From NCBI RefSeq assembly GCF_008629695.1, contig NZ_VWSH01000004.1, forward strand, positions 124,001 through 188,000: a stretch of DNA of 64,000 bases, in the 5' to 3' direction. The notes under the pieces are model-generated. The model saw only the letters and a program-made list of their open reading frames with translations. It made no database searches and had not been told where the DNA came from. The DNA comes from Taibaiella lutea (GTDB lineage: Bacteria > Bacteroidota > Bacteroidia > Chitinophagales > Chitinophagaceae). This document shows, in pieces, positions 1 through 9,329 of this stretch (positions within the stretch are counted from its first letter, which is position 1; the number at the start of each line of letters is the position of its first letter). A program made the position numbers and the translations under genes.

Positions 1-3000
1 TTGCTTTACAGCCTTTAAAATAAAAGTAACCAACGGATCTTTCAAGTCCATTTTTTGGGTTAACCGTTCCAGTATCTGCAATGATCCCTTCAAGCTTGTG
101 ACAGGTGTTTTAAGCTCATGGCTTGCAATGCTCATAAACTCGTCCTTCTTATACATCAGTTCTTCTGCAGATTTGCGCGCACGTATAAGATCTGTAACTT
201 CAAAGCCAAACAATGCCAGGCCATCAATGTTACCCGTATCATCATATACAGGTGCAATGATAATATCAAACCAGTGATCAACCTGCGTCGATGACTTGCC
301 TTCCTTCCTGGTAACATGATAGGTTTTGCCTACGTAAGTTACGCCGGTTTCAAAAACATCATTTTCTGTCTTCAGGAATTCCGCATTGTCAAATAAAGTC
401 GCAACTTCAGCAGAAGGCTTCCCAATCAGATTATCCTGTCCGTCAAACTTTTGATATGCTTTGTTTACAAACTCATATGCTAATTCCGGACCGCGTCGGA
501 TCGTTATTAAAGCAGGCGCATTGTCAAAAATGCTATAGAACTCATCTTTCTGTTTTTTTATAGTTTGTAATAACTCAATAAGCCGGTTTTCTGATTCTTT
601 TTGACGCGTAATATCTACGATTGATCCAACTAAACGATAAGGTGTTCTGAACTCATCCTCCAAAATACTTCCGCGATCCAGAATATAGGCATAATTATTG
701 TCTGCTTTTAAAAAACGGTATTCTGCAGACCATTGCTTATTATTATTGTTTATAGCATGAAATACTCCTTCCTGAACTCTTTTGCGGTCATCGGGATGAA
801 TCTTGCTAAACCAGAATTCGACGCTGTTAGTTTCTTCGTTGCATTCATAACCAAACATAATGGTGAAATTATCGCTCCTCCACATTGTGTTGGTAACCAG
901 ATTCCAATCCCATATCGTATCATTGGTAGCTTTTGAGACCAGATTAAAACGTTCTTCGCTTTCAGTCAATTTTTGCGTGCGTTCAAAAACCCGGTCTTCT
1001 AATTGGTTATTGAGCGTCTTGAGCCCCTCACGGGCTGTGATCAGTTCATGGTAATTTTTCCGCAATTTCTGCTCTGATGATTTACGTTCGGTAACATTTG
1101 TAAGATTAATCACAAATCCATCATCCATTTTTACGGCTGTTACCTGAAACCACAACTGATCCGCAGTCTGCAATTCTGTTTGCAGTGGTTTTCCGCTTTC
1201 TACCACCTTTATAAATTGCTCCATGCTTATGTTGCCGATTAAGTCAGCAAATGACTTAATAGAGGGATGTAAATTTAAATCATCCCCTGTCTTTTTTACA
1301 AGATCTAAAGCAGTACTGTTATAAGCTGTGCAAATAAAATCTATAATCTTAAAAGCATTATTCCTTAATACTTTGAATGCAAGTATCACCGATGAACTTG
1401 CATTGAAAACACCACTGATAATACTGTTCAGTTCTGTTATCAACGAAATATCGATGAACGTAATGACTACGCCATCCAGCTGTTTGTCCTTTCTGACAAA
1501 TGGCATGATGCGCATTAAATTATTAGAACCGTTTTTCAGCTTCACTTCTTTTTCCAACACCTGTTCATTTGACAAAACAGCGTGTATGTCATTGATCAGA
1601 CTATCGTATTCAATGTTACTGGAGATGTGATTGATAGGGCGGCCGACGTCATTTGGTATTAAATTAACCATCTTTACGGCAGCGGGATTAAACTTTCTGA
1701 TTCTCAGGCTTGAGTCAATGAAAATTTGTCCGATGTCAGTACTTTTAAAATAATTATCGAGATCATCGTTAAGTTCCGTCAGTTCATTAATCTTTACCTG
1801 GTGCTCGGTGTTTAAAGTGTGCAATTCTTCATTTAATGACTGAAGTTCTTCGTTACCTGATTGTAACTCTTCATTGGCCGAAAGCAATTCCTCGTTACTT
1901 GATTGCAGCTCCTCATTAGTTGTTTCCATTTCCTCTATAGCCATCTGTAAATTGGTCCGTGTCTCGTTTAGCTCGGCTTCCAATTCCATCAGATACTCAT
2001 GATCGTGCTCAATTTCAGTAATGGGTATATTTGTTATATCCTTGGTCCCGCCATCAATTTTTGCCTCACAAAACATAAGCTGTGTCAGTCCGTGTGGGGA
2101 GCGGGGTGAGGGTGGCTTAACTACAATCTGAAGAAACATATCTTCCTCATCTCTTTTAACCCTTATCCGGTTGAGCGTCATTTTTTTGTTTTCTTTCCAG
2201 GCTTTCCGGATTGTTGTGTTTAAGAGCAGTGCGACCTCCCGGTTGACCATGTTAAGGACATTGAGATCAAGTTTTTTCTCCGGCAAAGTAAGGTACTGAT
2301 GAAAATTTCCGATAGTTTCTTTAATAGCATAATTTTTATCAATGAATATGGCTACCGATCCAAATTCTTCTATCATTAATTCACGAAATTCATCATCTAA
2401 CGACTTTAAGCTTTCGCTGCTTTTGGGTGTAATTTTCTTCTCTGCCGGTAATTTAAGGCTGGGTGTAACTGCAGTATATGTTTGATGAAGGCCGTAATTG
2501 ATCGTTCCTGTTTTCTGGTAAAATTTCCAGCGATTGCTAAGTTCCGTAACGCCTTCTTTAATGCTCGTAGCATTTTCACTTGAACCTAAAAATAAATAGC
2601 CACCCTTGTTCAGGGAATAATGTAGTGTCGCAATCACTTTTTGTTGCAACAGGCTATTCATATAAATAAGCATGTTACGGCAGGTTACCAGGTCATTTTT
2701 AATAAATGGCGGCGACTTTATAACATTATGTCGTGCGAAAACAATCTGTTTCCTGATAGATGGAATAATTGAATACGCTTTACGCTCTTTAATGAAATAT
2801 TTTTTTAACAGATCGGCAGGCACTTCTTTAACTATGCTAAGAGGATAGCTATTTTTTGATGCAATCTCGATACTTGCATCATCCACATCTGTCGCAAAAA
2901 ATTTCACCTCAAGATTTTTTCCTGATTTATTGATGCAATCATTCACCAATATGGCTACCGAGTAAGCTTCCTCACCTGTGCTGCAGGCGCATATCCACAC

Positions 3001-3939
3001 TTTTAATAAATCTCCGTCCTGCTTTTTTCTGATAATTTCAGGCAGTATATCTTTAGCGAGAATATCAAAAGCAGGCTTATCCCTGAAAAATTTTGTTACA
3101 CCAATAAGGAAATCCTTGGCCAATAACTTAACCTCCTGCGGGTTTTCTTTTAAAAATTTGACATAATCATCAAAAACAGCTATTCCCACAGCAGCCATTC
3201 GTCTTCCTATCCGACGGGTGATAGTGGGTGTTTTATAAAGATTAAAATCCTGTCCGCTGCTTTCACTGACAAGCTTAAAAAGCTCTTCAAGTAATGCATC
3301 ATCCAGACTTTCTGTTTCAAGAAAAGAAGCTACATTGGGATAAATAAAATTATTAAGTTCTTCATGCATTCTTGACGGCGGCAGAATAAAATCTGCATTG
3401 CCTGAAGTTATAGCGCTATTGGGCATGCCATCAAACTTTGCGGTTTCCGGTTCCTGTACCAATACCATGCCGCCTGTCTCCTTTATTGCCTCAATTCCTT
3501 TGGTGCCGTCAGTGCCCGTGCCTGAAAGTATAATTGCAATGGCCTTTTCCTTTTTGTCTCGTGCAAGGCTTACTAAAAACGTATCGATAGCTGTATTGGG
3601 AGTCTTATCCTTTATTTTGTCAACAAGCTTCAATTTGTGCCCCCTGATGGTCATCAACTTTTTGTTGGGTATGATGTAAACACAATTTCGCTGAAGCATC
3701 ATATCATTGGTTGCTTCAAAAACCTTCATATGGGTATGTTTACCTACCAATTCAACTAACAGGCTTTTATAATCCGGCGAAAGGTGTTGTATGACAATGA
3801 ACGTCAATCCCGAATTCTCAGGCATATTATCGAAGAATTCATTAATAGCTTCCAGGCCACCGGCAGAGGCGCCAATAGCTACGATAAATCTGTCAAGGGA
3901 TCTTGCTTCAGGGAAATTTAATTGGTTCGTTTTAGGCAC
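1..3939 (-). CDS. CheB-CheR-PAS-histidine kinase fusion protein (3' end cut by window edge)
   Basis: A large signalling protein of at least 1313 residues that continues past base 1. The order is a CheB methylesterase-like domain (about 1-190, with the IGASAGG nucleophile region near residue 22, QHLSPD, and SGTGTDG), a CheR methyltransferase-like domain (about 200-480, with the SAM-binding region WICACSTGEEAYS), a long E/L/N-rich coiled coil (about 660-720, repeating NEELQS), several PAS domains, and the start of a HisKA domain (SHELKTPVTSL, phospho-His near residue 1274). The start is GTG at 3939, chosen because the in-frame codons upstream are TAA CCT, where TAA is the stop of the photosensor gene. 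CheB/CheR fused to PAS and kinase modules is a known Bacteroidota signalling type, usually not tied to flagellar chemotaxis. The adjacent phytochrome module makes a light input likely (inference). Confidence 0.93.
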   Translation of the reverse strand, partial: MPKTNQLNFPEARSLDRFIVAIGASAGGLEAINEFFDNMPENSGLTFIVIQHLSPDYKSLLVELVGKHTHMKVFEATNDMMLQRNCVYIIPNKKLMTIRGHKLKLVDKIKDKTPNTAIDTFLVSLARDKKEKAIAIILSGTGTDGTKGIEAIKETGGMVLVQEPETAKFDGMPNSAITSGNADFILPPSRMHEELNNFIYPNVASFLETESLDDALLEELFKLVSESSGQDFNLYKTPTITRRIGRRMAAVGIAVFDDYVKFLKENPQEVKLLAKDFLIGVTKFFRDKPAFDILAKDILPEIIRKKQDGDLLKVWICACSTGEEAYSVAILVNDCINKSGKNLEVKFFATDVDDASIEIASKNSYPLSIVKEVPADLLKKYFIKERKAYSIIPSIRKQIVFARHNVIKSPPFIKNDLVTCRNMLIYMNSLLQQKVIATLHYSLNKGGYLFLGSSENATSIKEGVTELSNRWKFYQKTGTINYGLHQTYTAVTPSLKLPAEKKITPKSSESLKSLDDEFRELMIEEFGSVAIFIDKNYAIKETIGNFHQYLTLPEKKLDLNVLNMVNREVALLLNTTIRKAWKENKKMTLNRIRVKRDEEDMFLQIVVKPPSPRSPHGLTQLMFCEAKIDGGTKDITNIPITEIEHDHEYLMELEAELNETRTNLQMAIEEMETTNEELQSSNEELLSANEELQSGNEELQSLNEELHTLNTEHQVKINELTELNDDLDNYFKSTDIGQIFIDSSLRIRKFNPAAVKMVNLIPNDVGRPINHISSNIEYDSLINDIHAVLSNEQVLEKEVKLKNGSNNLMRIMPFVRKDKQLDGVVITFIDISLITELNSIISGVFNASSSVILAFKVLRNNAFKIIDFICTAYNSTALDLVKKTGDDLNLHPSIKSFADLIGNISMEQFIKVVESGKPLQTELQTADQLWFQVTAVKMDDGFVINLTNVTERKSSEQKLRKNYHELITAREGLKTLNNQLEDRVFERTQKLTESEERFNLVSKATNDTIWDWNLVTNTMWRSDNFTIMFGYECNEETNSVEFWFSKIHPDDRKRVQEGVFHAINNNNKQWSAEYRFLKADNNYAYILDRGSILEDEFRTPYRLVGSIVDITRQKESENRLIELLQTIKKQKDEFYSIFDNAPALITIRRGPELAYEFVNKAYQKFDGQDNLIGKPSAEVATLFDNAEFLKTENDVFETGVTYVGKTYHVTRKEGKSSTQVDHWFDIIIAPVYDDTGNIDGLALFGFEVTDLIRARKSAEELMYKKDEFMSIASHELKTPVTSLKGSLQILERLTQKMDLKDPLVTFILKAVKQ

Positions 3940-3942
3940 AGG

Positions 3943-5460
3943 TTAATATTCTGCTTGTTTTGTCGTGTATTCATAAATAAATGTTCTCAGGTTTTCAGCT
4001 GCCTTTATTTCCAACGCATCCCACGGAGATGAAGTATGGTGAATCAATTCCTGCCATACTTTAAAAGATGCCCGGGGATGATACTTTTTACGATCAGGGT
4101 CAAAGTTTATAGTCTTGTTGGGATTCCCCCCCCAATTGATTGTTTGTATAACCTCAGGTCTGAAACAAATAATATATTCTCCTTTCTCTTTATTAATCGG
4201 GATAACCAATACACCACTCGCGGTTGCTCCGAAAGGAGTAGCTTCTTCAAAAATATCAGATAAATGATCTGAGTGAAACACATTTTCAATTTCTTTGCTT
4301 TGCAGCCAAAACACCATATTTTCTAAAAAATCCTTTTGAGGCACTTCACCCGAAAGTTGATATTTGCCCCGAAAAATTATGGCAATACCATTTGCTTTAA
4401 ACATGTTTTGTAATACATCATTTTCGGAATTTAACAAACCTGTCAACAAATCGTCTTCAGCATATATTCTGGAGATTAACATGCTGTGGTATTGTTGTAA
4501 TTCCGCTTCAACATCGAATCTTTGTTTGTGAAGAATGTGTGTTATGCGATTTGAAATGACGGTTGAAATAAGTTCGCAAATGGAGCAAAGTTCAAAGTTA
4601 AGATAGTGTGGTGTTACATGATGAAAGGCAAGCAGCCCCCATAAAGTTCCGTTATAAATGACCCTGATTGACATGGATGCCTGAACATTCATGTTTTTTA
4701 AATACTCCAGATGAACAGCAGCTACACCCCTTAAATTGCAATCCGAAAGGTCAATAAAGGCATTCGTCATTGAATTTACTACAGGATATAATCGCACCGG
4801 TTCGTACTCCCGTTCCGGAATAAGGCGGTAAGGATTCTTCAGGTAAAGTTCCCGTGCCTGTTTAGGTATGTCAGAGGCGGGAAATGTATGCCCCATGTAA
4901 TCTTCCAGCGCGTCATTACTTTTATCCTGCGCAATGACCGTACCATTCCAGTCGCTGTCAAACCGATACATCATTACGCCGTCAAAACCGGTAAGTTTCT
5001 TTAATTCCTTTACCGCAATCCTGCTTACCTCTTCAATAGTTTCGGCAGATTCTATGACAGTCATCACGTATTTAACGTCTTCATATACACTTGTAAAAGA
5101 TCTTTCCGTAACCAAATCAGGCTTTTCCAATTCAAGTATAATATACTCAGGCTTGAAATGTGCAAAAGCAAGAAGTTTGGCGCCGGACACGGTAAACGTT
5201 AATGGTATTTTTTCTTTAGACTTATTATCAAAGCGATGTTGGAGTTCCTTTAATTGATTGATATCCAATATATCTTCCAATGAAGTGCCGATTAGTTCGG
5301 AGGGATTCTGCTTAAGAAAAGTACCTATATTATCGCTAATCTGAATGATTCTAAAACTTTCTTTATCAATGACAATAAGAAATCCATAAGATTGGATGAC
5401 ATTAATATTATTAAGGGGTAGACTTCCGCAGAATTCTGAATCATAATTTTTAGCCATCAA
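3943..5460 (-). CDS. Bacteriophytochrome-like photosensory protein (PAS-GAF-PHY, no kinase)
   Basis: 505 residues. An N-terminal Cys (residue 11, in SEFCGSLPLNN) sits where bacteriophytochromes attach biliverdin, just before the PAS domain (about 20-105). The GAF domain (about 125-300) carries the PASDIPKQARELY signature of the chromophore pocket. The PHY domain (about 310-500) carries the tongue motif PRASFKVWQE. The protein stops at the end of PHY with no histidine kinase, unlike the usual family architecture, so output must pass to a partner. The obvious partner is the CheB-CheR-PAS-kinase gene, which starts one codon after this stop and in the same frame. Start is ATG at 5460 (a second ATG follows directly). 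No heme oxygenase gene to supply biliverdin is visible in the window. Confidence 0.93.
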   Translation of the reverse strand: MMAKNYDSEFCGSLPLNNINVIQSYGFLIVIDKESFRIIQISDNIGTFLKQNPSELIGTSLEDILDINQLKELQHRFDNKSKEKIPLTFTVSGAKLLAFAHFKPEYIILELEKPDLVTERSFTSVYEDVKYVMTVIESAETIEEVSRIAVKELKKLTGFDGVMMYRFDSDWNGTVIAQDKSNDALEDYMGHTFPASDIPKQARELYLKNPYRLIPEREYEPVRLYPVVNSMTNAFIDLSDCNLRGVAAVHLEYLKNMNVQASMSIRVIYNGTLWGLLAFHHVTPHYLNFELCSICELISTVISNRITHILHKQRFDVEAELQQYHSMLISRIYAEDDLLTGLLNSENDVLQNMFKANGIAIIFRGKYQLSGEVPQKDFLENMVFWLQSKEIENVFHSDHLSDIFEEATPFGATASGVLVIPINKEKGEYIICFRPEVIQTINWGGNPNKTINFDPDRKKYHPRASFKVWQELIHHTSSPWDALEIKAAENLRTFIYEYTTKQAEY

Positions 5461-5821
5461 ACCGGATATTTAGTATTTGGGTTGCTAAGATAATATACAA
5501 TTTAATTAAGGAAAAGTTACAATAAGCATTTGTATATGAATTTTAAATGTCATCAACGTCTTAAGTAACTATCAGATATAATAAGCAGGTGCGAAACTGC
5601 ATTGAAATTTTAATCTTATTGGAAATTAAAGATGCCGCATTCCAGGTATATGCAGTGCCGGTCATTACGAATTTGAAACGGCGGGAATGAGTAACCGCAG
5701 ATTGTTAATATTTGTGTTTTAAGAAATCATTTAAAAACATTGCGGGTAGCAGATTGTAAATAGATGTGGAATGCTGCAACACATTCCGTCAAAACATTTT
5801 TATTAACTAAAACAATTTGTT
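5461..5821. other. Intergenic region without a recognisable gene
   Basis: About 360 bases between the divergent photosensor gene and the small basic-protein gene. It must hold promoters for both directions, but I see no convincing TAnnTTTG box. I find no long ORF, RNA gene or repeat. Confidence 0.5.
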
Positions 5822-5998
5822 ATGAAAAGTGCAAAAGGACCTCAGGTTCGTGCTAAAAACATGAATCCTGAAACACAAAAGAAAAGACCCGAAGTACGCG
5901 ACAATCTTGACCACAGAGAAGGTGAAGAACAAGATGACAAAGGAAGCCATGTGACGCATAATAAAAAAGAGCATCACGCAGCTCCGAAAAAGAAATAA
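5822..5998 (+). CDS. Small, highly charged hypothetical protein (58 aa)
   Basis: A 58-residue ORF starting MKSAKGPQVRAKNMNPETQK and ending in HHAAPKKK. It is almost free of hydrophobic residues, rich in Lys, Glu, Asp and His, and has no signal peptide, so it is predicted to be disordered and cytosolic. Support for it being real: a clean ATG and an intrinsic terminator 6 bases after the stop. I do not recognise the family. Small disordered basic proteins like this often sit among stress genes in Bacteroidota; that link is only inference. Confidence 0.7.
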   Translation: MKSAKGPQVRAKNMNPETQKKRPEVRDNLDHREGEEQDDKGSHVTHNKKEHHAAPKKK

Positions 5999-6004
5999 AG
6001 ATTA

Positions 6005-6033
6005 AAAGCCGCTTATAAAAGCGGCTTTTTTTA
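6005..6033 (+). terminator. Intrinsic terminator after the small basic-protein gene
   Basis: Perfect 10-bp stem AAAGCCGCTT / AAGCGGCTTT with a 4-nt ATAA loop, followed by a T run. Confidence 0.9.
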
Positions 6034-6240
6034 TATGTGGCATTTTAGTTAGATTGCAAAAGGAACATTTCTTTTCAATTTAAATCTGATTTATAAAGAA
6101 AAGCTATTCTCTTATCTGAGATTATTGAAACTCAGGCCTCTATTCCAAAATCTCAGTTCCTAATCCTATATCTAATAGGCTAATTCCTTATCTTCGTTCC
6201 CGCAAAACAAGCACAGATTTTTTTACGGCAAAAATTAAAC

Positions 6241-7431
6241 ATGCAATTAGCGAAGCGCCTCGACCGCATATCTGAACCACAAACAATATTAATGGCTAAG
6301 CTTGGCCGTGAATTAAAAGCAAAAGGCATCAACGTCATAGACCTGAGCCTTGGCGAACCGGACTTCAGAACACCACAGCACATTTGTGACGCTGCCACCA
6401 AAGCAATGGATGAAGGTTATACCAAATATCCGCCCGTAGCAGGTTTCCCAGAATTACGACAAGCCATTTGCACTAAATTAAAAAGAGATAACAACCTCGA
6501 TTATTTACCAGAAGAGATAATGGTAAGTAACGGGGCAAAGCAAGTGCTTGCCAATGTAATCGCAAGCATCATCAATCCCGGTGACGAAGCCATTATCCCC
6601 ACGCCATATTGGGTAACCTATTCCTCTATTGTAAGCCTGAATCAAGGTGCCAATGTTTTTGTTGCCGGAGCCATAGAAAACGATTTTAAAATTACGCCAC
6701 AACAACTGGAAGCTGCTATAACAGAACGTTCCAGATTGTTTATATTCTCTTCCCCCTGCAATCCTACAGGAACTGTTTACAGCAAAGAAGAATTGAAAGC
6801 CCTTGCAGAAGTATTTGTAAAACATCCCGATATTGTAATTATCAGCGATGAAATTTATGAATATATCAATTACATCGGCAAACACGAAAGCATTGCACAA
6901 TTCACAGAATTGAAAGACAGAGTGGTGGTTGTAAACGGTTTTGCCAAAGGCTTTGCCATGACGGGCTGGAGATTGGGCTATATGGCCGCACCCGTTGAAT
7001 TGGTAAAAGCCTGTGAAAAATTACAAAGTTCCAGTACATCGGGTGTAAATTCCATTGCTCAAAGAGCCGCTATCACAGCACTTTTAGCAGATTTAACACC
7101 ATCTATGGATATGGTTGCAGCATTCAAGCAACGGAAAGAATATATCATTCCCGCTATGGCTGCTCTGCCCAATGTACGCATCAGCAATCCTGACGGCGCC
7201 TTTTATGCATTCCCCGACATCTCTGCCTATTTCGGAAAATCTGACGGAACAACCAATGTAAATAATGCCGATGATATGGCTATGTACTTATTGAACACAG
7301 CACATGTAATCGGTGTAAGCGGCGCTGCATTTGGAGAGCCGAATTGTATCCGCTTCTCTTTCGCTGCTTCCATGGAAACATTGGAAGAAGGCGTTAAGAG
7401 AATTAAAGTAGCTTTGGAAGCATTGAAATAA
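6241..7431 (+). CDS. aspC: PLP-dependent class I aminotransferase, aspartate aminotransferase type
   Basis: 396 residues, the usual length for fold-type I aminotransferases of the Ib aspartate aminotransferase subgroup. Visible motifs: SLGEPDFRTP near the N-terminus (substrate loop), SSPCNPTGTVY with Asn175, ISDEIYEY with Asp203 and Tyr206 (PLP ring contacts), NGFAKGFAMTGWRLGY with the Schiff-base Lys236 and phosphate-binding Arg244, and CIRFSF with Arg371 (substrate carboxylate). It would transfer an amino group between aspartate (or a related amino acid) and 2-oxoglutarate in the cytosol. Exact substrate cannot be fixed from sequence. A weak -7-like element TATCTTCG lies at 6189-6196. The last 45 codons (from Asn352) are repeated downstream as a pseudogene fragment. 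Confidence 0.92.
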   Translation: MQLAKRLDRISEPQTILMAKLGRELKAKGINVIDLSLGEPDFRTPQHICDAATKAMDEGYTKYPPVAGFPELRQAICTKLKRDNNLDYLPEEIMVSNGAKQVLANVIASIINPGDEAIIPTPYWVTYSSIVSLNQGANVFVAGAIENDFKITPQQLEAAITERSRLFIFSSPCNPTGTVYSKEELKALAEVFVKHPDIVIISDEIYEYINYIGKHESIAQFTELKDRVVVVNGFAKGFAMTGWRLGYMAAPVELVKACEKLQSSSTSGVNSIAQRAAITALLADLTPSMDMVAAFKQRKEYIIPAMAALPNVRISNPDGAFYAFPDISAYFGKSDGTTNVNNADDMAMYLLNTAHVIGVSGAAFGEPNCIRFSFAASMETLEEGVKRIKVALEALK

Positions 7432-7467
7432 ACGATAATCACTGAACGACTTATAGTTTTTTGCCGG

Positions 7468-7503
7468 GATTTGACAACTTTTAAAAGTTGTCAAATCTTT
7501 TTT
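7468..7503 (+). terminator. Terminator of the aminotransferase gene
   Basis: GATTTGACAACTTTT is followed directly by its reverse complement AAAAGTTGTCAAATC, then by TTTTTT. It is duplicated at 7787-7823 as part of the tandem repeat. Confidence 0.85.
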
Positions 7504-7573
7504 CTTACATGAAGTTCTACTTCCCATTGAAATAAGAGAATCCGATTTGATATCATTTTAAGTTTTCTGTAGA

Positions 7574-7602
7574 ATCCTTATAGGTTTATAACCTATAAGG
7601 AT
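7574..7602. repeat. Dispersed palindrome, CCTTATAGG family (copy 1)
   Basis: Perfect 13-bp arms ATCCTTATAGGTT / AACCTATAAGGAT separated by TAT. The same core recurs at 7896-7926, 60934-60966 and 62773-62805. Confidence 0.8.
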
Positions 7603-7750
7603 GTTCTCTATAAACACAGCACATGTAATCGGTGTAAGCGGTGCTGCATTTGGAGAGCCGAATTGTATCCGCTTCTCTTTCGCTGCTTCCATGGAAACAT
7701 TGGAAGAAGGCGTTAAGAGAATTAAGGCAGCGTTGGAAGCATTGAAATAA
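7601..7750 (+). pseudogene. Duplicated C-terminal fragment of the aminotransferase
   Basis: A 49-codon open frame beginning with an ATG supplied by the flanking palindrome (MFSI), then the last 45 residues of the aminotransferase with one change visible near the end (Val390 to Ala). It lacks the PLP lysine and the entire large domain, so it cannot be an enzyme. It is most likely a by-product of tandem duplication. That the frame is still open suggests a recent event. Confidence 0.85.
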
Positions 7751-7895
7751 CGATAATCACTGAATGACTTACTATTTTTTTAACGGGATTTGACAACTTT
7801 TTAAAAGTTGTCAAATCTTTTTTCTTACATGAAGTTCTACTTCCCATTAAAATAAGAGAATCCGATTTGATATCATTTTAAGTTTTCTGTAGAAC

Positions 7896-7926
7896 ATCCT
7901 TATAGGTTTTTATAACCTATAAGGAT
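7896..7926. repeat. Dispersed palindrome, CCTTATAGG family (copy 2)
   Basis: ATCCTTATAGGTT / AACCTATAAGGAT arms separated by TTTAT, within the second tandem unit. The loop is two bases longer than in copy 1. Confidence 0.8.
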
Positions 7927-8013
7927 TAACTCTATAACACAGTACATGTAATTAGTGTTATAAAACCCATCATTAACCCGAACGTTCTGTTTTCCTACAC
8001 GGCAATATTTATT

Positions 8014-8021
8014 TATCTTTG
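8014..8021 (+). promoter_or_regulatory. Putative -7 element of the purD promoter
   Basis: TATCTTTG matches the Bacteroidota -7 consensus TAnnTTTG, 32 bases before the purD ATG. No clear -33 element was seen. Confidence 0.6.
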
Positions 8022-8053
8022 CACCTCTTTCAGCAAATTACTTTAAATAAATA

Positions 8054-9328
8054 ATGAATATACTTCTATTAGGTTCCGGTGGACGTGAATGTGCCATCGC
8101 ATGGAAACTTTCTCAAAGCCCGCAATGTTCCCAACTTTTTATTGCACCCGGAAATGCAGGAACATCCGCTTACGGAACCAATATTGCTATGTCCATTCTG
8201 GATTTTGAAGCAATAAAAACCTTTTGTTTAGATAATAAAATTGACATCCTTTTCCCGGGTGGAGAAGATAGTTTAGTGGCAGGTATCTATGACTTCTTTA
8301 AATCCGAGGCAGACTTAAAACACATCATTGTTGCCGGCCCATCTAAAGAAGGAGCGCAACTGGAAGGCAGCAAAGCATTCTCCAAGAAATTCATGCATAG
8401 ACATGGCATTCCGACTGCCGCTTATCAGGAATTTGATGAAAGTAATTTTGAAGAAGGCCTTGCTTATCTGGAACAACATACAACACCCATTGTATTGAAA
8501 GCAGATGGTTTGGCAGCAGGGAAAGGAGTAGTTATCACAAGTGATGTAGCAGAAGCAAAAGAAGTATTTACCTCCATGATTAAAGAATCACAGTTTGGTG
8601 ATGCAGGTAAGAAAGTCGTAGTAGAGCAATTCCTGACCGGTCTGGAAGTTTCTGTTTTTGGTTTAACCGATGGCGACAATTTCGTGATTTTGCCCGAAGC
8701 CAAAGACTATAAAAGAATTGGAGAAGGTGACCAGGGGCCTAATACAGGCGGCATGGGCGCTGTATCTCCGGTGCCTTTTGCAAATGATAGCTTCATGCAA
8801 AAAGTATTGGAACGCATTGTAAAGCCAACTGTAGAAGGGCTGAAAAAAGAATCCATTATTTATCAGGGCATCATCTTTTTTGGTTTGATAGAAGTTGGCG
8901 GTGAACCTTATGTAATTGAATACAACTGCCGCATGGGCGACCCTGAAACAGAAGTTGTAATGCCAAGGCTTGAAAATGATTTAGTGGATTTAATTCTGAA
9001 AATGAATGATAAGAAACTAAATGAAGTAACCGTTAAACACAACCCCAAAGCAGCTTGTACCGTAATGTTGGTTTCTGAAGGATATCCAGGAGATTATGCA
9101 AAAGGTAAAGTAATGACAGGGCTTGAAAACGTTACCGAAAGCATTTTGTTTCACGCAGGCACAGCCAGTAAAGGCACTGATATCGTTTCAAATGGCGGTC
9201 GCGTAATAGCAGTCACCTCTTATGGAAAAGACCTGAAAGACGCACTGGCTAAATCTTACGAAAGCATTACACATATTGATTTTGAAGGTAAAAATTTCAG
9301 AAGGGATATAGGATTTGAATTTATTTAG
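8054..9328 (+). CDS. purD: Phosphoribosylamine-glycine ligase
   Basis: 424 residues, the normal length. This cytosolic ATP-grasp enzyme joins glycine to 5-phosphoribosylamine to make glycinamide ribonucleotide, the second step of de novo purine synthesis. Visible signatures: N-terminal MNILLLGSGGRECAIAWKL, PGNAGTSA, the FPGGEDSLVAGI stretch, the ATP-grasp region KADGLAAGKGV, the GPNTGGMGAVSP motif, and the metal-binding EYNCRMGDPETE. It is transcribed alone from a promoter just upstream. No other pur genes are in the window. Confidence 0.97.
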   Translation: MNILLLGSGGRECAIAWKLSQSPQCSQLFIAPGNAGTSAYGTNIAMSILDFEAIKTFCLDNKIDILFPGGEDSLVAGIYDFFKSEADLKHIIVAGPSKEGAQLEGSKAFSKKFMHRHGIPTAAYQEFDESNFEEGLAYLEQHTTPIVLKADGLAAGKGVVITSDVAEAKEVFTSMIKESQFGDAGKKVVVEQFLTGLEVSVFGLTDGDNFVILPEAKDYKRIGEGDQGPNTGGMGAVSPVPFANDSFMQKVLERIVKPTVEGLKKESIIYQGIIFFGLIEVGGEPYVIEYNCRMGDPETEVVMPRLENDLVDLILKMNDKKLNEVTVKHNPKAACTVMLVSEGYPGDYAKGKVMTGLENVTESILFHAGTASKGTDIVSNGGRVIAVTSYGKDLKDALAKSYESITHIDFEGKNFRRDIGFEFI

Positions 9329-9329
9329 T

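Larger units (their letters stand above)
7294..7960 (+). repeat. Tandem duplication of the aminotransferase 3' end and its downstream region
   Basis: Unit 1 starts at 7294 inside the aminotransferase (AACACAGCACATGTAAT) and runs through stop, terminator hairpin and CCTTATAGG palindrome to about 7612. Unit 2 starts at 7613 and repeats all of this at high identity to about 7935. A decayed third start (AACACAGTACATGTAAT) lies at 7936-7960. Offsets are 319 and 323 bases. Differences inside the coding part include AAAGTAGCT versus AAGGCAGCG near the end. Confidence 0.93.

Noticed and set aside
733-3679. Several plus-strand ORFs of 60-100 codons across 0.7-3.7 kb
   Set aside because: All are antisense to the CheB-CheR-PAS-kinase frame, which is open without interruption and rich in family motifs.
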